Below are positions 27,032-36,360 of a stretch of DNA of 64,000 bases, in pieces (position 1 is the first letter of the stretch; every line of letters starts with the position of its first letter). The notes under the pieces were generated by a model that made no database searches, was not told the origin of the DNA, and saw only the letters and a program-made list of their open reading frames with translations. Made by a program: the position numbers and the translations under genes. This DNA comes from Coprenecus sp902388455. GTDB taxonomy: Bacteria > Bacteroidota > Bacteroidia > Bacteroidales > UBA932. The stretch covers positions 930,001 to 994,000 of the forward strand of contig OZ007032.1 of NCBI GenBank assembly GCA_963931615.1, in the 5' to 3' direction.

Positions 27032-28443
27032 TGTTTTATAGGATTCAAGTCAAAGGGAAGCAGTGCCGCCTCATCATTTATTTCATTGTAGCGGTCAAAA
27101 TCCGATATGTATGATTTGTCTTGAATCAGTTTATATTTTTCATATTCGCTATATGCTTTCTCTCTTGCTTCTTCTTGTGTCACTTTACCGGCTGTGTCGC
27201 TCGGATTATAATCCATTGTTGCGAGATATTGCTGTAGGAACTTTTTCCAGTCGGCCATAGTGGAAATAATGTGACGGGCAGCACGTGATTCTGCCATATC
27301 AAGGAAGGCTGTTGTAATAAGATTCAGCTGGGATATTTCAGTGTCTGACAAATAATTTTTTGCAACGATGGTATCAGACTTCTGCACTCTTCCGTCAGGA
27401 GCTTTCTTCCATGTGGTAAGTCCCATAAAAGGTTGTTCGGAATCCGCCCTCTGATAGATAATTTCCGCTGCAGTCTGATGGGTGACGGCAAGGTGCATCA
27501 TATTCTGTACCATCTTGAAGAATAACTTTGTATCTTCTGATTTCGGATCGTAATCCGCGCTGCATTCAGCATAAATGTCAGTTATCTTCTGGTAATATCT
27601 GCGTTCAGAGGTTCGTATCTCACGAATACGCTCAAGCAAATCGTCAAAATAGTCCTTTCCGAAATGTTTACCTTGTTTCAGCCGATCGTCATCAAGTACA
27701 TAGCCCTTAATGATAAACTCCTTCAACACAGAAGTTGCCCAAATGCGGAACTGAGTGGCTTGGTAGCTGTTGACACGATAACCTACCGCAATAATGGCAT
27801 CTAGATTATAGAACAGCGGTGTGCGCTCCACATCCCGTTTCCCCTCTGTTTGAATTATCCCAATTTTTCGGATAGTTGCCTCTTTGGTAAGTTCGCCTGT
27901 TTCGTATATTTGTCCGAGATGGTAATTGATGGTTCTGACATCAACCCCGAACAAATCCGCCATTCTTTTTTGTGACATCCAGAATGTTTCGCTGTTGAAT
28001 ATCACTTCTATCCGTGCCTCGCCCTGTGCCGTTTTATATAATAGAATATTGGAACTCAACGAATTGTGTATTAATTCGTTTGTTGAAATTGTTTGAGAAA
28101 AGTAATCCCGGGCTTGCTGCACCAAGACTTTTTTGGCATCGGCATTTTCGGCGACAATCATACAAGCCATACGGGACAAACGGAAGATATTGACTTTACG
28201 AAACGAGCCGCTGCCAATCCTGACCATATCAACCGCTTGGTTGAAATGCTCGTCCACACTCATTCCTTTTTCTCCGGCAACTTTAATGGATTTGTCTATG
28301 ACCTTTTGAAATTTCCAATAAGCAGAATAGCCCATTGCACCACAGAGGTCCCGTGAACTCCAGTATTCGTTTCCGTTTTCGCCCTTGCGGCATATATTCT
28401 CAAATGACGGGGTCATCTGAGGTATATTGTCATTCTCTTCCAT
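27028..28443 (-). CDS. BRO/DinD-like domain fused to RhuM-family protein
   Basis: 471 residues from ATG 28443 (an in-frame TTG at 28449 would add two). Residues ~10-110 resemble the DinD/BRO-type DNA-binding domain (EYWSSRDLCGAMGYSAYWKF; VNIFRLSRMACMIVAENA). From about residue 130 the RhuM family follows: FWMSQKRMADLFGVDVRTIN, FYNLDAIIAVGYRVNS, TQFRIWATSVLKEFIIKGY, TAAEIIYQRAD. RhuM proteins are frequent passengers of type I RM operons; their biochemical role is unknown. It lies between hsdM and hsdS, overlapping hsdS by 4 bp. The fusion of the two DNA-damage/virulence-linked modules is worth noting. Confidence 0.85.
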   Translation of the reverse strand: MEENDNIPQMTPSFENICRKGENGNEYWSSRDLCGAMGYSAYWKFQKVIDKSIKVAGEKGMSVDEHFNQAVDMVRIGSGSFRKVNIFRLSRMACMIVAENADAKKVLVQQARDYFSQTISTNELIHNSLSSNILLYKTAQGEARIEVIFNSETFWMSQKRMADLFGVDVRTINYHLGQIYETGELTKEATIRKIGIIQTEGKRDVERTPLFYNLDAIIAVGYRVNSYQATQFRIWATSVLKEFIIKGYVLDDDRLKQGKHFGKDYFDDLLERIREIRTSERRYYQKITDIYAECSADYDPKSEDTKLFFKMVQNMMHLAVTHQTAAEIIYQRADSEQPFMGLTTWKKAPDGRVQKSDTIVAKNYLSDTEISQLNLITTAFLDMAESRAARHIISTMADWKKFLQQYLATMDYNPSDTAGKVTQEEAREKAYSEYEKYKLIQDKSYISDFDRYNEINDEAALLPFDLNPIKQ

Positions 28444-28462
28444 TTGCAATTACTTCGAAAAA

Positions 28463-30016
28463 TTATTCCACTATTCCAAGTTCTTTCAAATACACATTTA
28501 TCTCCTTATCCAACTCTGCGCGTTTGGCTTCCAGTTCCTTGATTTCAGCCATCACTGCCTTGATATCAATTGGCTCTTCTTCTTCAAACGTGTCAACGTA
28601 GCGGGGGATATTGAGGTTATAATCATTATCGGCCACCTCCTGCAGCGTAGCAAGGTGGCTGTACTTCTCTATCTCTTTGCGGTCCCGGTAAGTTTCTACA
28701 ATCTTTTGAATGTGCTGTGGGCGGAGTTTGTTTTGCGTCTTGACTTTCTCAAACTCCTTGCTGGCATCAATGAACAGGATGTTGTCATCCTCTTTACGGC
28801 ATTTCTTCAGTACAAGGATGCAAGTAGGTATGCTGGTACCATAGAAGATGTTGGCCGGCAAACCGATGATGGCATCAATGTAGTTTTTCTTCTCTATTAG
28901 GAAACGGCGGATTACACCTTCTGCATTGCCACGGAACAACACTCCATGAGGAGCTACGCAAGCCATCGTACCGCCCTCATTCAAATGGTAAATCATGTGG
29001 AGGATAAAGGCGTAGTCAGCTGTTTTTTTCGGGGCAAGCCGTCCGGCCTTGCTGAAACGGTCATCATTGTTGAACTTGTCGGCGGCACTCCATTCTGCAG
29101 AGAACGGAGGATTTGCCACTACGGCATCAAACTGAGTATCACCGAAGGCATCCCATTCCAGTGTATCGCCGTTTTCAATCTTGAAGTTGCTGAATTTGAT
29201 GCCATGCAGCAGCATATTCATTCGGGCTAGGTTGTAAGTAGTTGGATTCTTCTCCTGCCCGTAGATGTCCACGGCATGACCTACTTTTGCCGCACGAAGA
29301 AGCAGTGAACCGCTGCCGCAAGTCGGGTCATATACATTGCGAAGTCGAGTATGTCCAATAAAGACAATCTCTGCCAGTATCTGGCTGACCTCCTGCGGAG
29401 TATAGAACTCACCGGCTTTCTTTCCGGCGCCAGCGGCGAACTGGCCGATCATGTACTCATAGGCATCGCCAAGAATGTCAATTTCGTTCGACGCTTCTAC
29501 CCCAAACTTTATATTGTCCAATGCCAGCAGAACATTGCTGACAAGGGTATTCTTGTCATCTGCCGTTTTGCCCAATTTGGGAGAGGCTAGGTCTATGTCA
29601 GAAAACAAACCGCCGAAATCTTCCTCACTGTCATGCCCCAATGTGCTGTCCTCAATGCGCTTCAACGAGCGCTCAAGTATTGGCAATATGTTCTCTTTCT
29701 TTTTTATTCTGTCTATTACAGATGAAAAAAGGAAAGTAGGTTCTATGAAGTATCCGACACCCTCAAGGCATTGTTTTTTCAGTTCCTCCTGCAGTTCTGC
29801 AGCATCTTTATCTTTCATGTCCCACAAATTTTTGAATGATACTTCATCATCCACTAATGCGTTGTTGGCGTAGGACTCTATTTTCTCTGAAAGGTATTTA
29901 TAGAAGATAAAGCCCAAAGTGAAATACATGAAATCACTGGCCGACATATTGCCGCGCAACTTGTTGGCGACTTCCCAAAGTTGGTCGCGGAGTTTCTGCT
30001 GTAATTCTTCGCTCAT
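28463..30016 (-). CDS. hsdM: Type I restriction-modification methyltransferase HsdM
   Basis: 517 residues. N-terminal helical HsdM domain (LRDQLWEVANKLRGNMSASDFMYFTLG), then the SAM-binding N6-adenine methylase domain with GEFYTPQEVSQIL, YDPTCGSGSLLL (motif I) and FDAVVANPPFS (motif IV NPPF). The C-terminal ~60 residues form a helical segment that contacts HsdS. With HsdS it methylates adenine in the split recognition site. It begins 2 bp after the DUF4268 gene stop in the same operon. Confidence 0.96.
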   Translation of the reverse strand: MSEELQQKLRDQLWEVANKLRGNMSASDFMYFTLGFIFYKYLSEKIESYANNALVDDEVSFKNLWDMKDKDAAELQEELKKQCLEGVGYFIEPTFLFSSVIDRIKKKENILPILERSLKRIEDSTLGHDSEEDFGGLFSDIDLASPKLGKTADDKNTLVSNVLLALDNIKFGVEASNEIDILGDAYEYMIGQFAAGAGKKAGEFYTPQEVSQILAEIVFIGHTRLRNVYDPTCGSGSLLLRAAKVGHAVDIYGQEKNPTTYNLARMNMLLHGIKFSNFKIENGDTLEWDAFGDTQFDAVVANPPFSAEWSAADKFNNDDRFSKAGRLAPKKTADYAFILHMIYHLNEGGTMACVAPHGVLFRGNAEGVIRRFLIEKKNYIDAIIGLPANIFYGTSIPTCILVLKKCRKEDDNILFIDASKEFEKVKTQNKLRPQHIQKIVETYRDRKEIEKYSHLATLQEVADNDYNLNIPRYVDTFEEEEPIDIKAVMAEIKELEAKRAELDKEINVYLKELGIVE

Positions 30017-30018
30017 AT

Positions 30019-30960
30019 CTATTTTAATATTTCTTTAACAACCTGCTTTATTCTTATGCACATATCGCAGAGCCATGCACAGCCGCTATTCCAATTATTT
30101 CTATCATTCATATCTTCCATAGGATGAAGCACCAAGAAACGACTGGCCTTTTTATTCTCATCTAAACGCCATTCAATTTCCTTAGGGTCAGAAAGCCCCA
30201 ACATTTTGGCAACCTGCTCTTCGTTAGCCATAAGTTTAGTAATAATATCCTTGTCCTCGTTTACATATAATCCTGCAGTGAGGCTGCTGCTTTTAGTATT
30301 TAATGTCATGCTAAGATGATATGCTGACGACCCCATTCCAAGGTCATACCAATGTTGGGCTTGAGGTTTACGTAACTTAAAATCTTTCATAAAAGAAGAA
30401 TGTTTAAGGGCTTCATTATTAAAATTCTCCCAAAATGCCAATCTCAATGTTTCTGTTTCAGAATGCCCCACGGTCTTTTTCATTGCCTTTGCCCAATTAT
30501 TTGGTCTTTCTACGATATTAAATTTGGGAGCTGGCTCCGAATCATTGATTTTCCAAAGTTCTATTTCAATTAGAAAAAACTCGAATTTGTCATCTGTATG
30601 CTGATTCAACCATTCTATTGCCTGTTTATGTTCGTCACGCGCTCTTTTTACTATCCAAATTATCACTTCTGCATCTTTACCAGAAGCATAAGTGATAATC
30701 TTCCCAAGATGGTCGTGATTAGTTTCTTCTAATTGATTTTCAATAATAATTCTTCGTCCAGTATCTTCCTCTGTAGCATATAGGTCAACACTGAAATCCC
30801 CAACGTTGGATTCCTGTTCTTCAAGAACTATATCTATACCTACCGTTTCACTAAGAATCTCCAAATTCTCTTCTTTCGCCAGCCAAGGAGTAAAATCTTT
30901 GGCTTCATGCTTCCAAACAGAACGAAGGTCTGTTATTTGTTCTAATTTACCTAATTTCAT
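30019..30960 (-). CDS. DUF4268 protein with PD-(D/E)XK-like N-terminal domain
   Basis: 313 residues. The first ~130 residues look like a restriction-endonuclease fold: NVGDFSVDLYATEEDTGRRI then IIENQLEETNHDHLGKII supplies the D...ExQ pattern, and TYASGKDAEVIIWIVKRARDEH is typical of DUF4268 proteins. The C-terminus (~residues 165-313) is the DUF4268 domain proper. Members are commonly found in RM operons and are presumed accessory nucleases, though none of this is proven here. It sits between the GIY-YIG-like gene and hsdM, 2 bp from hsdM. Confidence 0.75.
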   Translation of the reverse strand: MKLGKLEQITDLRSVWKHEAKDFTPWLAKEENLEILSETVGIDIVLEEQESNVGDFSVDLYATEEDTGRRIIIENQLEETNHDHLGKIITYASGKDAEVIIWIVKRARDEHKQAIEWLNQHTDDKFEFFLIEIELWKINDSEPAPKFNIVERPNNWAKAMKKTVGHSETETLRLAFWENFNNEALKHSSFMKDFKLRKPQAQHWYDLGMGSSAYHLSMTLNTKSSSLTAGLYVNEDKDIITKLMANEEQVAKMLGLSDPKEIEWRLDENKKASRFLVLHPMEDMNDRNNWNSGCAWLCDMCIRIKQVVKEILK

Positions 30961-30990
30961 TCGTTGAATATTTTTTCAAATAGATGACGA

Positions 30991-31533
30991 TTATAATTGC
31001 TTCAATTTCTTGCAACCTAACAACTCTATACGACCCTTATCTACATAGTGAGAACAAACGACATCAGGTACAATATGAGATGGGGCATTTGTAGGTTGAC
31101 GCTTCCACATGGTTTTGCAATCTGTTTTCCACCATTCACTAATTACGTACACATTTTGATTTGAATAGTAAAAATTTGTTGCGTTAAGCATATTATTCTC
31201 TCCTAATATGTCAGCCAAATATGCGGTAATCGTTTTCTCTACTAACATTATCTGCTTCCTTGTGGGATGCTTTATGTTAGTAATACAACCTACATAAATA
31301 GAGTTCAAGCGTTCTTTGATTTCTGTAATATGATGCCCCTTATCACAAAGTCTTTTATATACACTTCGTGTAGATTCTCCACAATAATATACTTCTCTCG
31401 TTTTTGCATATTTAGGCTTACCATGAAGCAAATATAAGGAACACTTAAACAACTGCTCTTTTTCCCATAACTTCTCCTCTTCGGGAGTGTTGAATGGACC
31501 ATACCATCTTACAAGAAAAACATTCTCTTCCAT
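30991..31533 (-). CDS. Putative GIY-YIG-like small protein in the RM operon
   Basis: 180 residues from ATG 31533 (an in-frame TTG at 31545 would overlap hsdR). The stretch SLYLLHGKPKYAKTREVYYC then GESTRSVYKRLCDKGHH has the Y(x)L...Y(x)GES...R spacing of GIY-YIG nucleases, and VEKTITAYLADILGENNMLN could supply the distal acidic residue. The C-terminus has WWKTD and a basic patch. I do not recognise a named family; it may be a nuclease or a modification sensor. It follows hsdR by 2 bp and so belongs to the same transcript. Confidence 0.5.
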   Translation of the reverse strand: MEENVFLVRWYGPFNTPEEEKLWEKEQLFKCSLYLLHGKPKYAKTREVYYCGESTRSVYKRLCDKGHHITEIKERLNSIYVGCITNIKHPTRKQIMLVEKTITAYLADILGENNMLNATNFYYSNQNVYVISEWWKTDCKTMWKRQPTNAPSHIVPDVVCSHYVDKGRIELLGCKKLKQL

Positions 31534-31535
31534 TC

Positions 31536-34373
31536 TTAATCCCAATTAAAAGTCCTTATTATACTACGCAATCTATCCATTATCCGTGTCAGAGCCTTAC
31601 GGGTCTTAATCAGTCCGAGATGCTTCTCTTTCAAAGCCTTTTGTATGATTTCCGGCTGCTCTTTCTGGAGGTAGTCATACTCTTTCAGATAATGGTCGAG
31701 CACTTCCGAAGAAAGTCCTTCGTCTTGTGCCAAAGAGTTCACAGCCTTTTCACGTTCGGTCGATATATAGCGGTTAAGGCGTTCTTCCAGTTCACTTGTG
31801 CCGTCTGCCTTTTGCCGCTGTATCATGAAGTTCTCTTTGTCTTCGTCCACATTCTTTTGGATGAAGCCGTCGATGAGCTTTGCCTTGCTACGCATTTCGG
31901 CATCCTTAATCATCGTATCAATAATGTTCTTACGACGCTCAGGATAGTCGTTGCTGTATGGATCAAGGTTGGCAATCAATTCAAGGATGTAGGCAACATT
32001 GATGATGTCGCTGTGCAGGAGTTCAAGGCAGAAATCGACATCTTCCAATGATGCTGATTTTTGTCCATACTGAGTAGTGTCTTCTTGTATCTCATTTTGG
32101 GATTGGGTTAAATTTGTTGCAATAACGCTGTCGTAAATGTCAAGATACTTGCTCCTGAAATCCATAAATTGTTGTTCAGTCATGCCTAAATCATCAGCTT
32201 CCGCATTGTAATCCTCGTAAATTTGAATTTCTGCATGCTTGCGGATGATCTCGCGAAAAGCCAGAACAAAGTTTGTTCTGTGTATTTCACTTTGCAATAA
32301 GTCAATGTAGCTTGGTTCCGGGTACTTTTGAAGAAAATCGGCGGCCAATTTCTGATATTCCTTTTTTACTTTTTCAAAAGGAGGACGTACTATTTCTTCA
32401 GGATTATTGGAATTGCTGAACAACCTGACGGCCTTATCTACATCTTTTTTCAAATCTCGGAAACATACAATCTTTCCGAAACGTTTTTTTTCATTCAGCA
32501 CGCGATTGGTCCTGCTGAATGCCTGGAGTAAACTATGATACTCTAAATTTTTATCTACGTATAGGGTATTGAGTTTTTTACTGTCAAATCCAGTAAGGAA
32601 CATCCCCACAACAATACAGAGGTCAAGCGGTTTCATATCCGCTTTTTTCTTTTTCATCCGTAGGTTGATGTCATCGTAATATGCACGGAAGTTCTCAGTA
32701 GTAAATGCAGTATCGAACATTTTATTGTAATCATTCATAATGGCTTGCAGTTCGTCTGCTTCCCCAGTGCCTTGATTTGCGAATTGCCCGGTATTCATTC
32801 CTGTCAGTTCATCGTCTTGACTGTTGTTGGCGGCATAGGTAAAAACAGCTCCGATTCGGATTGCCGGATTTAAAGATTTGAATATCTTGTAATATCGGAC
32901 AAGCATAGGTACGGACTGTACGGCAAATAATGCATCAAATTCTCCGTCAAAGGTCGATTTGTTGAAATTGTTAAGGATAAATTTCGCAATTTCCTCCATG
33001 CGGCCGGTGTTATCCTGTTCCACTTCTTCGTTTCCGTGGTAGTATTCAACAAGGAATCCAAGCACATTTTCATCGGCAATGGCATCCTTGATCAGATAGC
33101 GGTGAAGGCAGTTGCCGAAAATCTCTTTAGTAGTATGTCCGTCCACAGCGTTTTCTGTGAAGATGGGCGTTCCCGTAAAACCGAAAATTTGAGCGTTATC
33201 AAAGAACTTCATTATGCGCTTGTGGCTTTCTCCGAAGTGGCTTCTGTGACATTCGTCAAATATCATTACGATTCTAGAGTGGCGTATGGCTTCTATTTTA
33301 TTGCTATACCATGTTTTGCTGACAGCTGCATTGAGTTTCTGTATGGTGGTGATAATTATCTTGGAATTGCTCTGCAGCCGTTTCACCAGCTCGTCAGTAT
33401 TGTCCGTTCCATCTACAGCTCCCGGTTCAAAAGCTTCGTATTCAGATTGGGTTTGCGTATCAAGATCATGGCGGTCTACCACAAACATTACTTTATCCAC
33501 ATCGTCCAATTCAGAAACGAGTTGGGCGGCTTTGAAAGATGTCAAGGTTTTCCCAGCTCCGGTGGTATGCCAAATATAACCGTTGTCATTTGAGTTTTTT
33601 ACCTTGTCCAAAATTTTTTCTACGGCATAGAACTGATATGGACGGAGCACCATTATACACTTGTCTCCCTCATGCAGTACTATATATTTGCCGATAATTT
33701 TACCAAGTGTACATTTATCCAAGAAAAATGCGGCAAACTTATCCAATTCATTGAGGGGCCTGTTTGCGGCATCCGTCCAATTGAAAGTGAATTTATAGCC
33801 ACTATTTGGATTATTGGCGAAATATCGTGTGTTTACACCATTGGATATGACGAATAATTGGATGTAGTCAAACAGGCCGTGGAATGAGGTTTTATGGTAA
33901 CGTTGTATCTGATTGTATGCCTGCTTTAACTCAGTCCCACGACGTTTTAACTCGATTTGTACTAATGGCAAACCATTAATAAGTATTGTTACATCGTAAC
34001 GGCATTTTTTACGACCTTCTACTGTAATTTGGTTAGAAACTTGAAATTCATTCTGGCACCATTGCTGACGATTGAGAAATTCTACCCATATACGTTTCCC
34101 GTCCGCAGTATCAAGAGGATAGAGATCACGGAGCTTTTTTGCCTTTTCGAAGCGCGTGCCACCTTCAAGATAAATGAGAATTTTTTCAAATTCTTCATTA
34201 GTGAATGTTGTGCGGTTAAATTCTGCCAACCGTTTACGATTGTGTATCTCTAACTGCCTTTTGAAGTTGGCTTCAAGATTTCTTTCCTCTGCTATCTCGA
34301 CATATTCATAATCCATTTCCTGGAGCGTTGCAATAAGTCCAGCTTCCAACGCAGCTTCACTTTGTATAGGCAT
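31536..34373 (-). CDS. hsdR: Type I restriction endonuclease subunit HsdR
   Basis: 945 residues. An N-terminal PD-(D/E)XK nuclease domain has RYDVTILINGLPLVQIELKR (D...ExK). The SF2 translocase follows with IWHTTGAGKTLTS (Walker A, ~residue 270), MIFDECHRSHFGES (DECH box), FGFTGTPIF and SRTNRVLNEKK (motif VI region). The C-terminal ~200 residues are helical. With HsdM/HsdS it translocates and cleaves unmodified DNA. It is the first gene of hsdR - GIY-YIG-like - DUF4268 - hsdM - RhuM - hsdS, an order in which restriction precedes modification. Confidence 0.95.
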   Translation of the reverse strand: MPIQSEAALEAGLIATLQEMDYEYVEIAEERNLEANFKRQLEIHNRKRLAEFNRTTFTNEEFEKILIYLEGGTRFEKAKKLRDLYPLDTADGKRIWVEFLNRQQWCQNEFQVSNQITVEGRKKCRYDVTILINGLPLVQIELKRRGTELKQAYNQIQRYHKTSFHGLFDYIQLFVISNGVNTRYFANNPNSGYKFTFNWTDAANRPLNELDKFAAFFLDKCTLGKIIGKYIVLHEGDKCIMVLRPYQFYAVEKILDKVKNSNDNGYIWHTTGAGKTLTSFKAAQLVSELDDVDKVMFVVDRHDLDTQTQSEYEAFEPGAVDGTDNTDELVKRLQSNSKIIITTIQKLNAAVSKTWYSNKIEAIRHSRIVMIFDECHRSHFGESHKRIMKFFDNAQIFGFTGTPIFTENAVDGHTTKEIFGNCLHRYLIKDAIADENVLGFLVEYYHGNEEVEQDNTGRMEEIAKFILNNFNKSTFDGEFDALFAVQSVPMLVRYYKIFKSLNPAIRIGAVFTYAANNSQDDELTGMNTGQFANQGTGEADELQAIMNDYNKMFDTAFTTENFRAYYDDINLRMKKKKADMKPLDLCIVVGMFLTGFDSKKLNTLYVDKNLEYHSLLQAFSRTNRVLNEKKRFGKIVCFRDLKKDVDKAVRLFSNSNNPEEIVRPPFEKVKKEYQKLAADFLQKYPEPSYIDLLQSEIHRTNFVLAFREIIRKHAEIQIYEDYNAEADDLGMTEQQFMDFRSKYLDIYDSVIATNLTQSQNEIQEDTTQYGQKSASLEDVDFCLELLHSDIINVAYILELIANLDPYSNDYPERRKNIIDTMIKDAEMRSKAKLIDGFIQKNVDEDKENFMIQRQKADGTSELEERLNRYISTEREKAVNSLAQDEGLSSEVLDHYLKEYDYLQKEQPEIIQKALKEKHLGLIKTRKALTRIMDRLRSIIRTFNWD

Positions 34374-34417
34374 ATCTTTACTTTATAGTTTATGTTCGTA
34401 GTATTGAATTTACGAGT

Positions 34418-34425
34418 CAAAGATA
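34418..34425 (-). promoter_or_regulatory. -7 box of the type I RM operon
   Basis: On the minus strand TATCTTTG matches the TAnnTTTG consensus, 44 bp upstream of the hsdR start codon. No convincing TTTG is found 19-21 bp further upstream. Confidence 0.5.
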
Positions 34426-34462
34426 GCAATTATTTTGGCATTTGACCTTATCCTTCGAAGGT

Positions 34463-34612
34463 TCAGCCCTCAGCACCCGGAGCCATCAACCCCGCAGGAG
34501 GCGCCTTCGGCGACGGGTCGGGAGCGGAGCCCGGCTTCTTCCGGGACGAGGGAGACGGTGCCGTTAAGTATGTGCAGTCGGGGCATGTGGGCATTCCGTA
34601 GATTTTGATCAT
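34463..34612 (-). pseudogene. Glutaredoxin-like gene remnant
   Basis: From ATG 34612 the frame reads MIKIYGMPTCPDCTYL, the start of a glutaredoxin/NrdH-like protein with its CPDC redox motif, and then changes into a Pro/Ser/Lys-rich sequence unlike any thioredoxin fold. The segment is GC-rich, like the core genes, and lies between two AT-rich accessory modules. It is probably the broken 5' end of a host gene left when the RM block was inserted. The frame is open upstream to 34696 but that extension looks noncoding. Confidence 0.5.
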
Positions 34613-34711
34613 GTGCGTGCTGTGTTGAATTCGATGTACAAAGTTAGTATTTCTTGCTTGAGATTTATTGAAATAATTTTGATTTTTCGTGGACATTAGT
34701 AATATAATTGC

Positions 34712-34719
34712 TACCTTTG
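34712..34719 (+). promoter_or_regulatory. -7 box of hipBA
   Basis: TACCTTTG lies 43 bp upstream of the hipB start codon. The -33 position is poor. Confidence 0.55.
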
Positions 34720-34725
34720 CTACGG

Positions 34726-34764
34726 ATAATATCTTATTTGTTAATTCGAATATTTAGAGATTAT
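34726..34764. promoter_or_regulatory. Inverted repeat between hipBA promoter and start: possible HipB operator
   Basis: ATAATATCT (34726-34734) and AGAGATTAT (34756-34764) are complementary at eight of nine positions and bracket 21 bp directly after the promoter, overlapping the hipB ATG. HipB proteins repress their own operon, so an operator here would be expected. Confidence 0.35.
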
Positions 34765-35083
34765 GGACAATATATTAGTAGTTGGCATATCGAATCCTAA
34801 CGAAATTGCCCGTCAGATTGCGGCAAGGGTCAGGGAAAGGCGTCTGGAATTGGATTTGACTCAGGAAGGAATGGCCGCAAGGTCCGGGGTGAAATTTGCG
34901 ACATACCGTCGGTTTGAGCAGACAGGGGAGATATCCTTGAAGGGTTTGCTTCAAATTGGATTTGCCTTGAATGCACTTTCAGATTTTGATGCTCTTTTTT
35001 CGCACAGGCAGTATCAGTCACTGAATGATGTCTTGAATGAGCAGAATGTTGTCCGTAAAAGAAGAGGAAAGAAAAATGAATAG
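34763..35083 (+). CDS. HipB-like XRE antitoxin
   Basis: 106 residues with an XRE helix-turn-helix at ~residues 17-70 (IARQIAARVRERRLELDLTQ; GMAARSGVKFATYRRFEQTG). It overlaps the hipA start by 8 bp, the standard antitoxin-toxin arrangement. As a HipB homologue it should neutralise HipA and repress the operon. Confidence 0.85.
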   Translation: MDNILVVGISNPNEIARQIAARVRERRLELDLTQEGMAARSGVKFATYRRFEQTGEISLKGLLQIGFALNALSDFDALFSHRQYQSLNDVLNEQNVVRKRRGKKNE

Positions 35084-36152
35084 CATTAAACAGGTAGAAG
35101 TGTTTTGTAACGGTAGGCCGGTAGGTCGTCTGGCTCTGACCAAAGAACGGTTGTGTGCGTTTGAGTACTCTGCCGACTGGCTGAGTTCCGGATTCTCAAT
35201 ATCTCCCTTTGAATTGCCATTGAGAAGCGGAGTTTTCATTGCAAAACCTCGTCCGTTTGAAGGTGGTTTCGGCGTTTTTGACGATTGTCTGCCGGATGGG
35301 TGGGGGTTGCTCATCCTCGACAGATATTTGCAGCAAAAAGGTGTTAATCCACGTACATTGACGTTATTGGACCGCCTTACGCTGGTTGGTTCGACGGGTC
35401 GCGGGGCGTTGGAGTTCCGTCCGGACTACAGCGTAGGAGCGAGGCAGGACTATGCAGATTTTGAGAAACTGGCTTTGGAGGCCGAGCGGATTCTGGACAG
35501 TGACAACTATACTGGTGAAGGCATCCGGGAATTTCAGGATCGTGGAGGCTCTCCTGGAGGAGCGCGACCTAAAATCTTCGTCCGCTACAACGATAAGGAG
35601 TGGCTGGTAAAGTTCCGTGCAAAGCGGGATCCGCAAAGTATCGGTATGGATGAATACCGTTACTCGCTTCTTGCTAAGCAATGCGGAATTGAAATGCCGG
35701 AAACGCGGCTGTTTGGAGATAAATATTTCGGAGTAGAGCGCTTTGACAGAACACAAAATGGAAAGTTGCATGTTGTCAGCATGGCCGGTCTTACCGGTGC
35801 TGATTATCGTCTGCCGAGTATAGATTATACGCATATTTTCCAAGTATGTGCTGCATTGACTCACAGTGTGGCCGAAATGTGGAAAGTATATCGCTTGATG
35901 GTGTTCAATTTCCTGATAGACAACAAGGATGACCATGCCAAGAACTTCTCTTTTATTTATCGCAATGGAGATTGGCATTTTGCTCCGGCATACGATCTGT
36001 TGCCAAGTGACGGTATAAATGGATTCCGGACGACCTCAATCAATGACAGTATAGAACCGACTAAGAATGATCTTTTTGCTGTGGCGGTAAAGGCGGGATT
36101 GAATGAGAAGGAAGCTGTACGGATTTTTGATGAGATGAGGAAACTTGTTTAA
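35076..36152 (+). CDS. HipA-family serine/threonine kinase toxin
   Basis: 358 residues from ATG 35076; the in-frame extension to 35037 would lie inside hipB. HipA features: an N-terminal subdomain (VEVFCNGRPVGRLALTKERL), FGVFDDCLPDGWGLLILDR, the Gly/Ser loop GGARPKIFVRYNDKEWLVKF with the ATP-binding lysine, the catalytic segment NFLIDNKDDHAKNFSF (around residues 280-293) and the metal-binding YDLLPSDG. HipA kinases phosphorylate aminoacyl-tRNA synthetases or other targets and induce dormancy. This one is full length, unlike the split HipA forms frequent in Bacteroidota. Confidence 0.9.
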   Translation: MNSIKQVEVFCNGRPVGRLALTKERLCAFEYSADWLSSGFSISPFELPLRSGVFIAKPRPFEGGFGVFDDCLPDGWGLLILDRYLQQKGVNPRTLTLLDRLTLVGSTGRGALEFRPDYSVGARQDYADFEKLALEAERILDSDNYTGEGIREFQDRGGSPGGARPKIFVRYNDKEWLVKFRAKRDPQSIGMDEYRYSLLAKQCGIEMPETRLFGDKYFGVERFDRTQNGKLHVVSMAGLTGADYRLPSIDYTHIFQVCAALTHSVAEMWKVYRLMVFNFLIDNKDDHAKNFSFIYRNGDWHFAPAYDLLPSDGINGFRTTSINDSIEPTKNDLFAVAVKAGLNEKEAVRIFDEMRKLV

Positions 36153-36177
36153 TTTTGCACAGCTTATAGAAACGACC

Positions 36178-36360
36178 ATGAACTCAACCGCCAAAGACGC
36201 TCTCACCGGTAACCTCGCCTGTCTTGCAGCCTACCTGATTTTCGGGTTCAATATCGTGTGCTGCAAGAACATAGCCAATGACGGCCATGTGCCTCCGATG
36301 TCGCGGTTCCTGATGCGGTCTGCGGTGGCATTGTCAATTTTTCCCCGCATGCGCATCATC
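36178..36360 (+). pseudogene. Remnant of an EamA/DMT transporter, in frame with GH95
   Basis: From ATG 36178 the frame encodes NLACLAAYLIFGFNIVCCKN then IANDGHVPPMSRFLMRSAVA, which strongly resembles the first membrane helix and loop of EamA-type drug/metabolite transporters. About 50 residues later the frame runs without a stop into the GH95 gene. The transporter has lost everything beyond roughly its second helix, so a deletion probably joined its 5' end to the fucosidase region. If translated from here the enzyme would carry an unusual double N-terminus. Confidence 0.55.
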
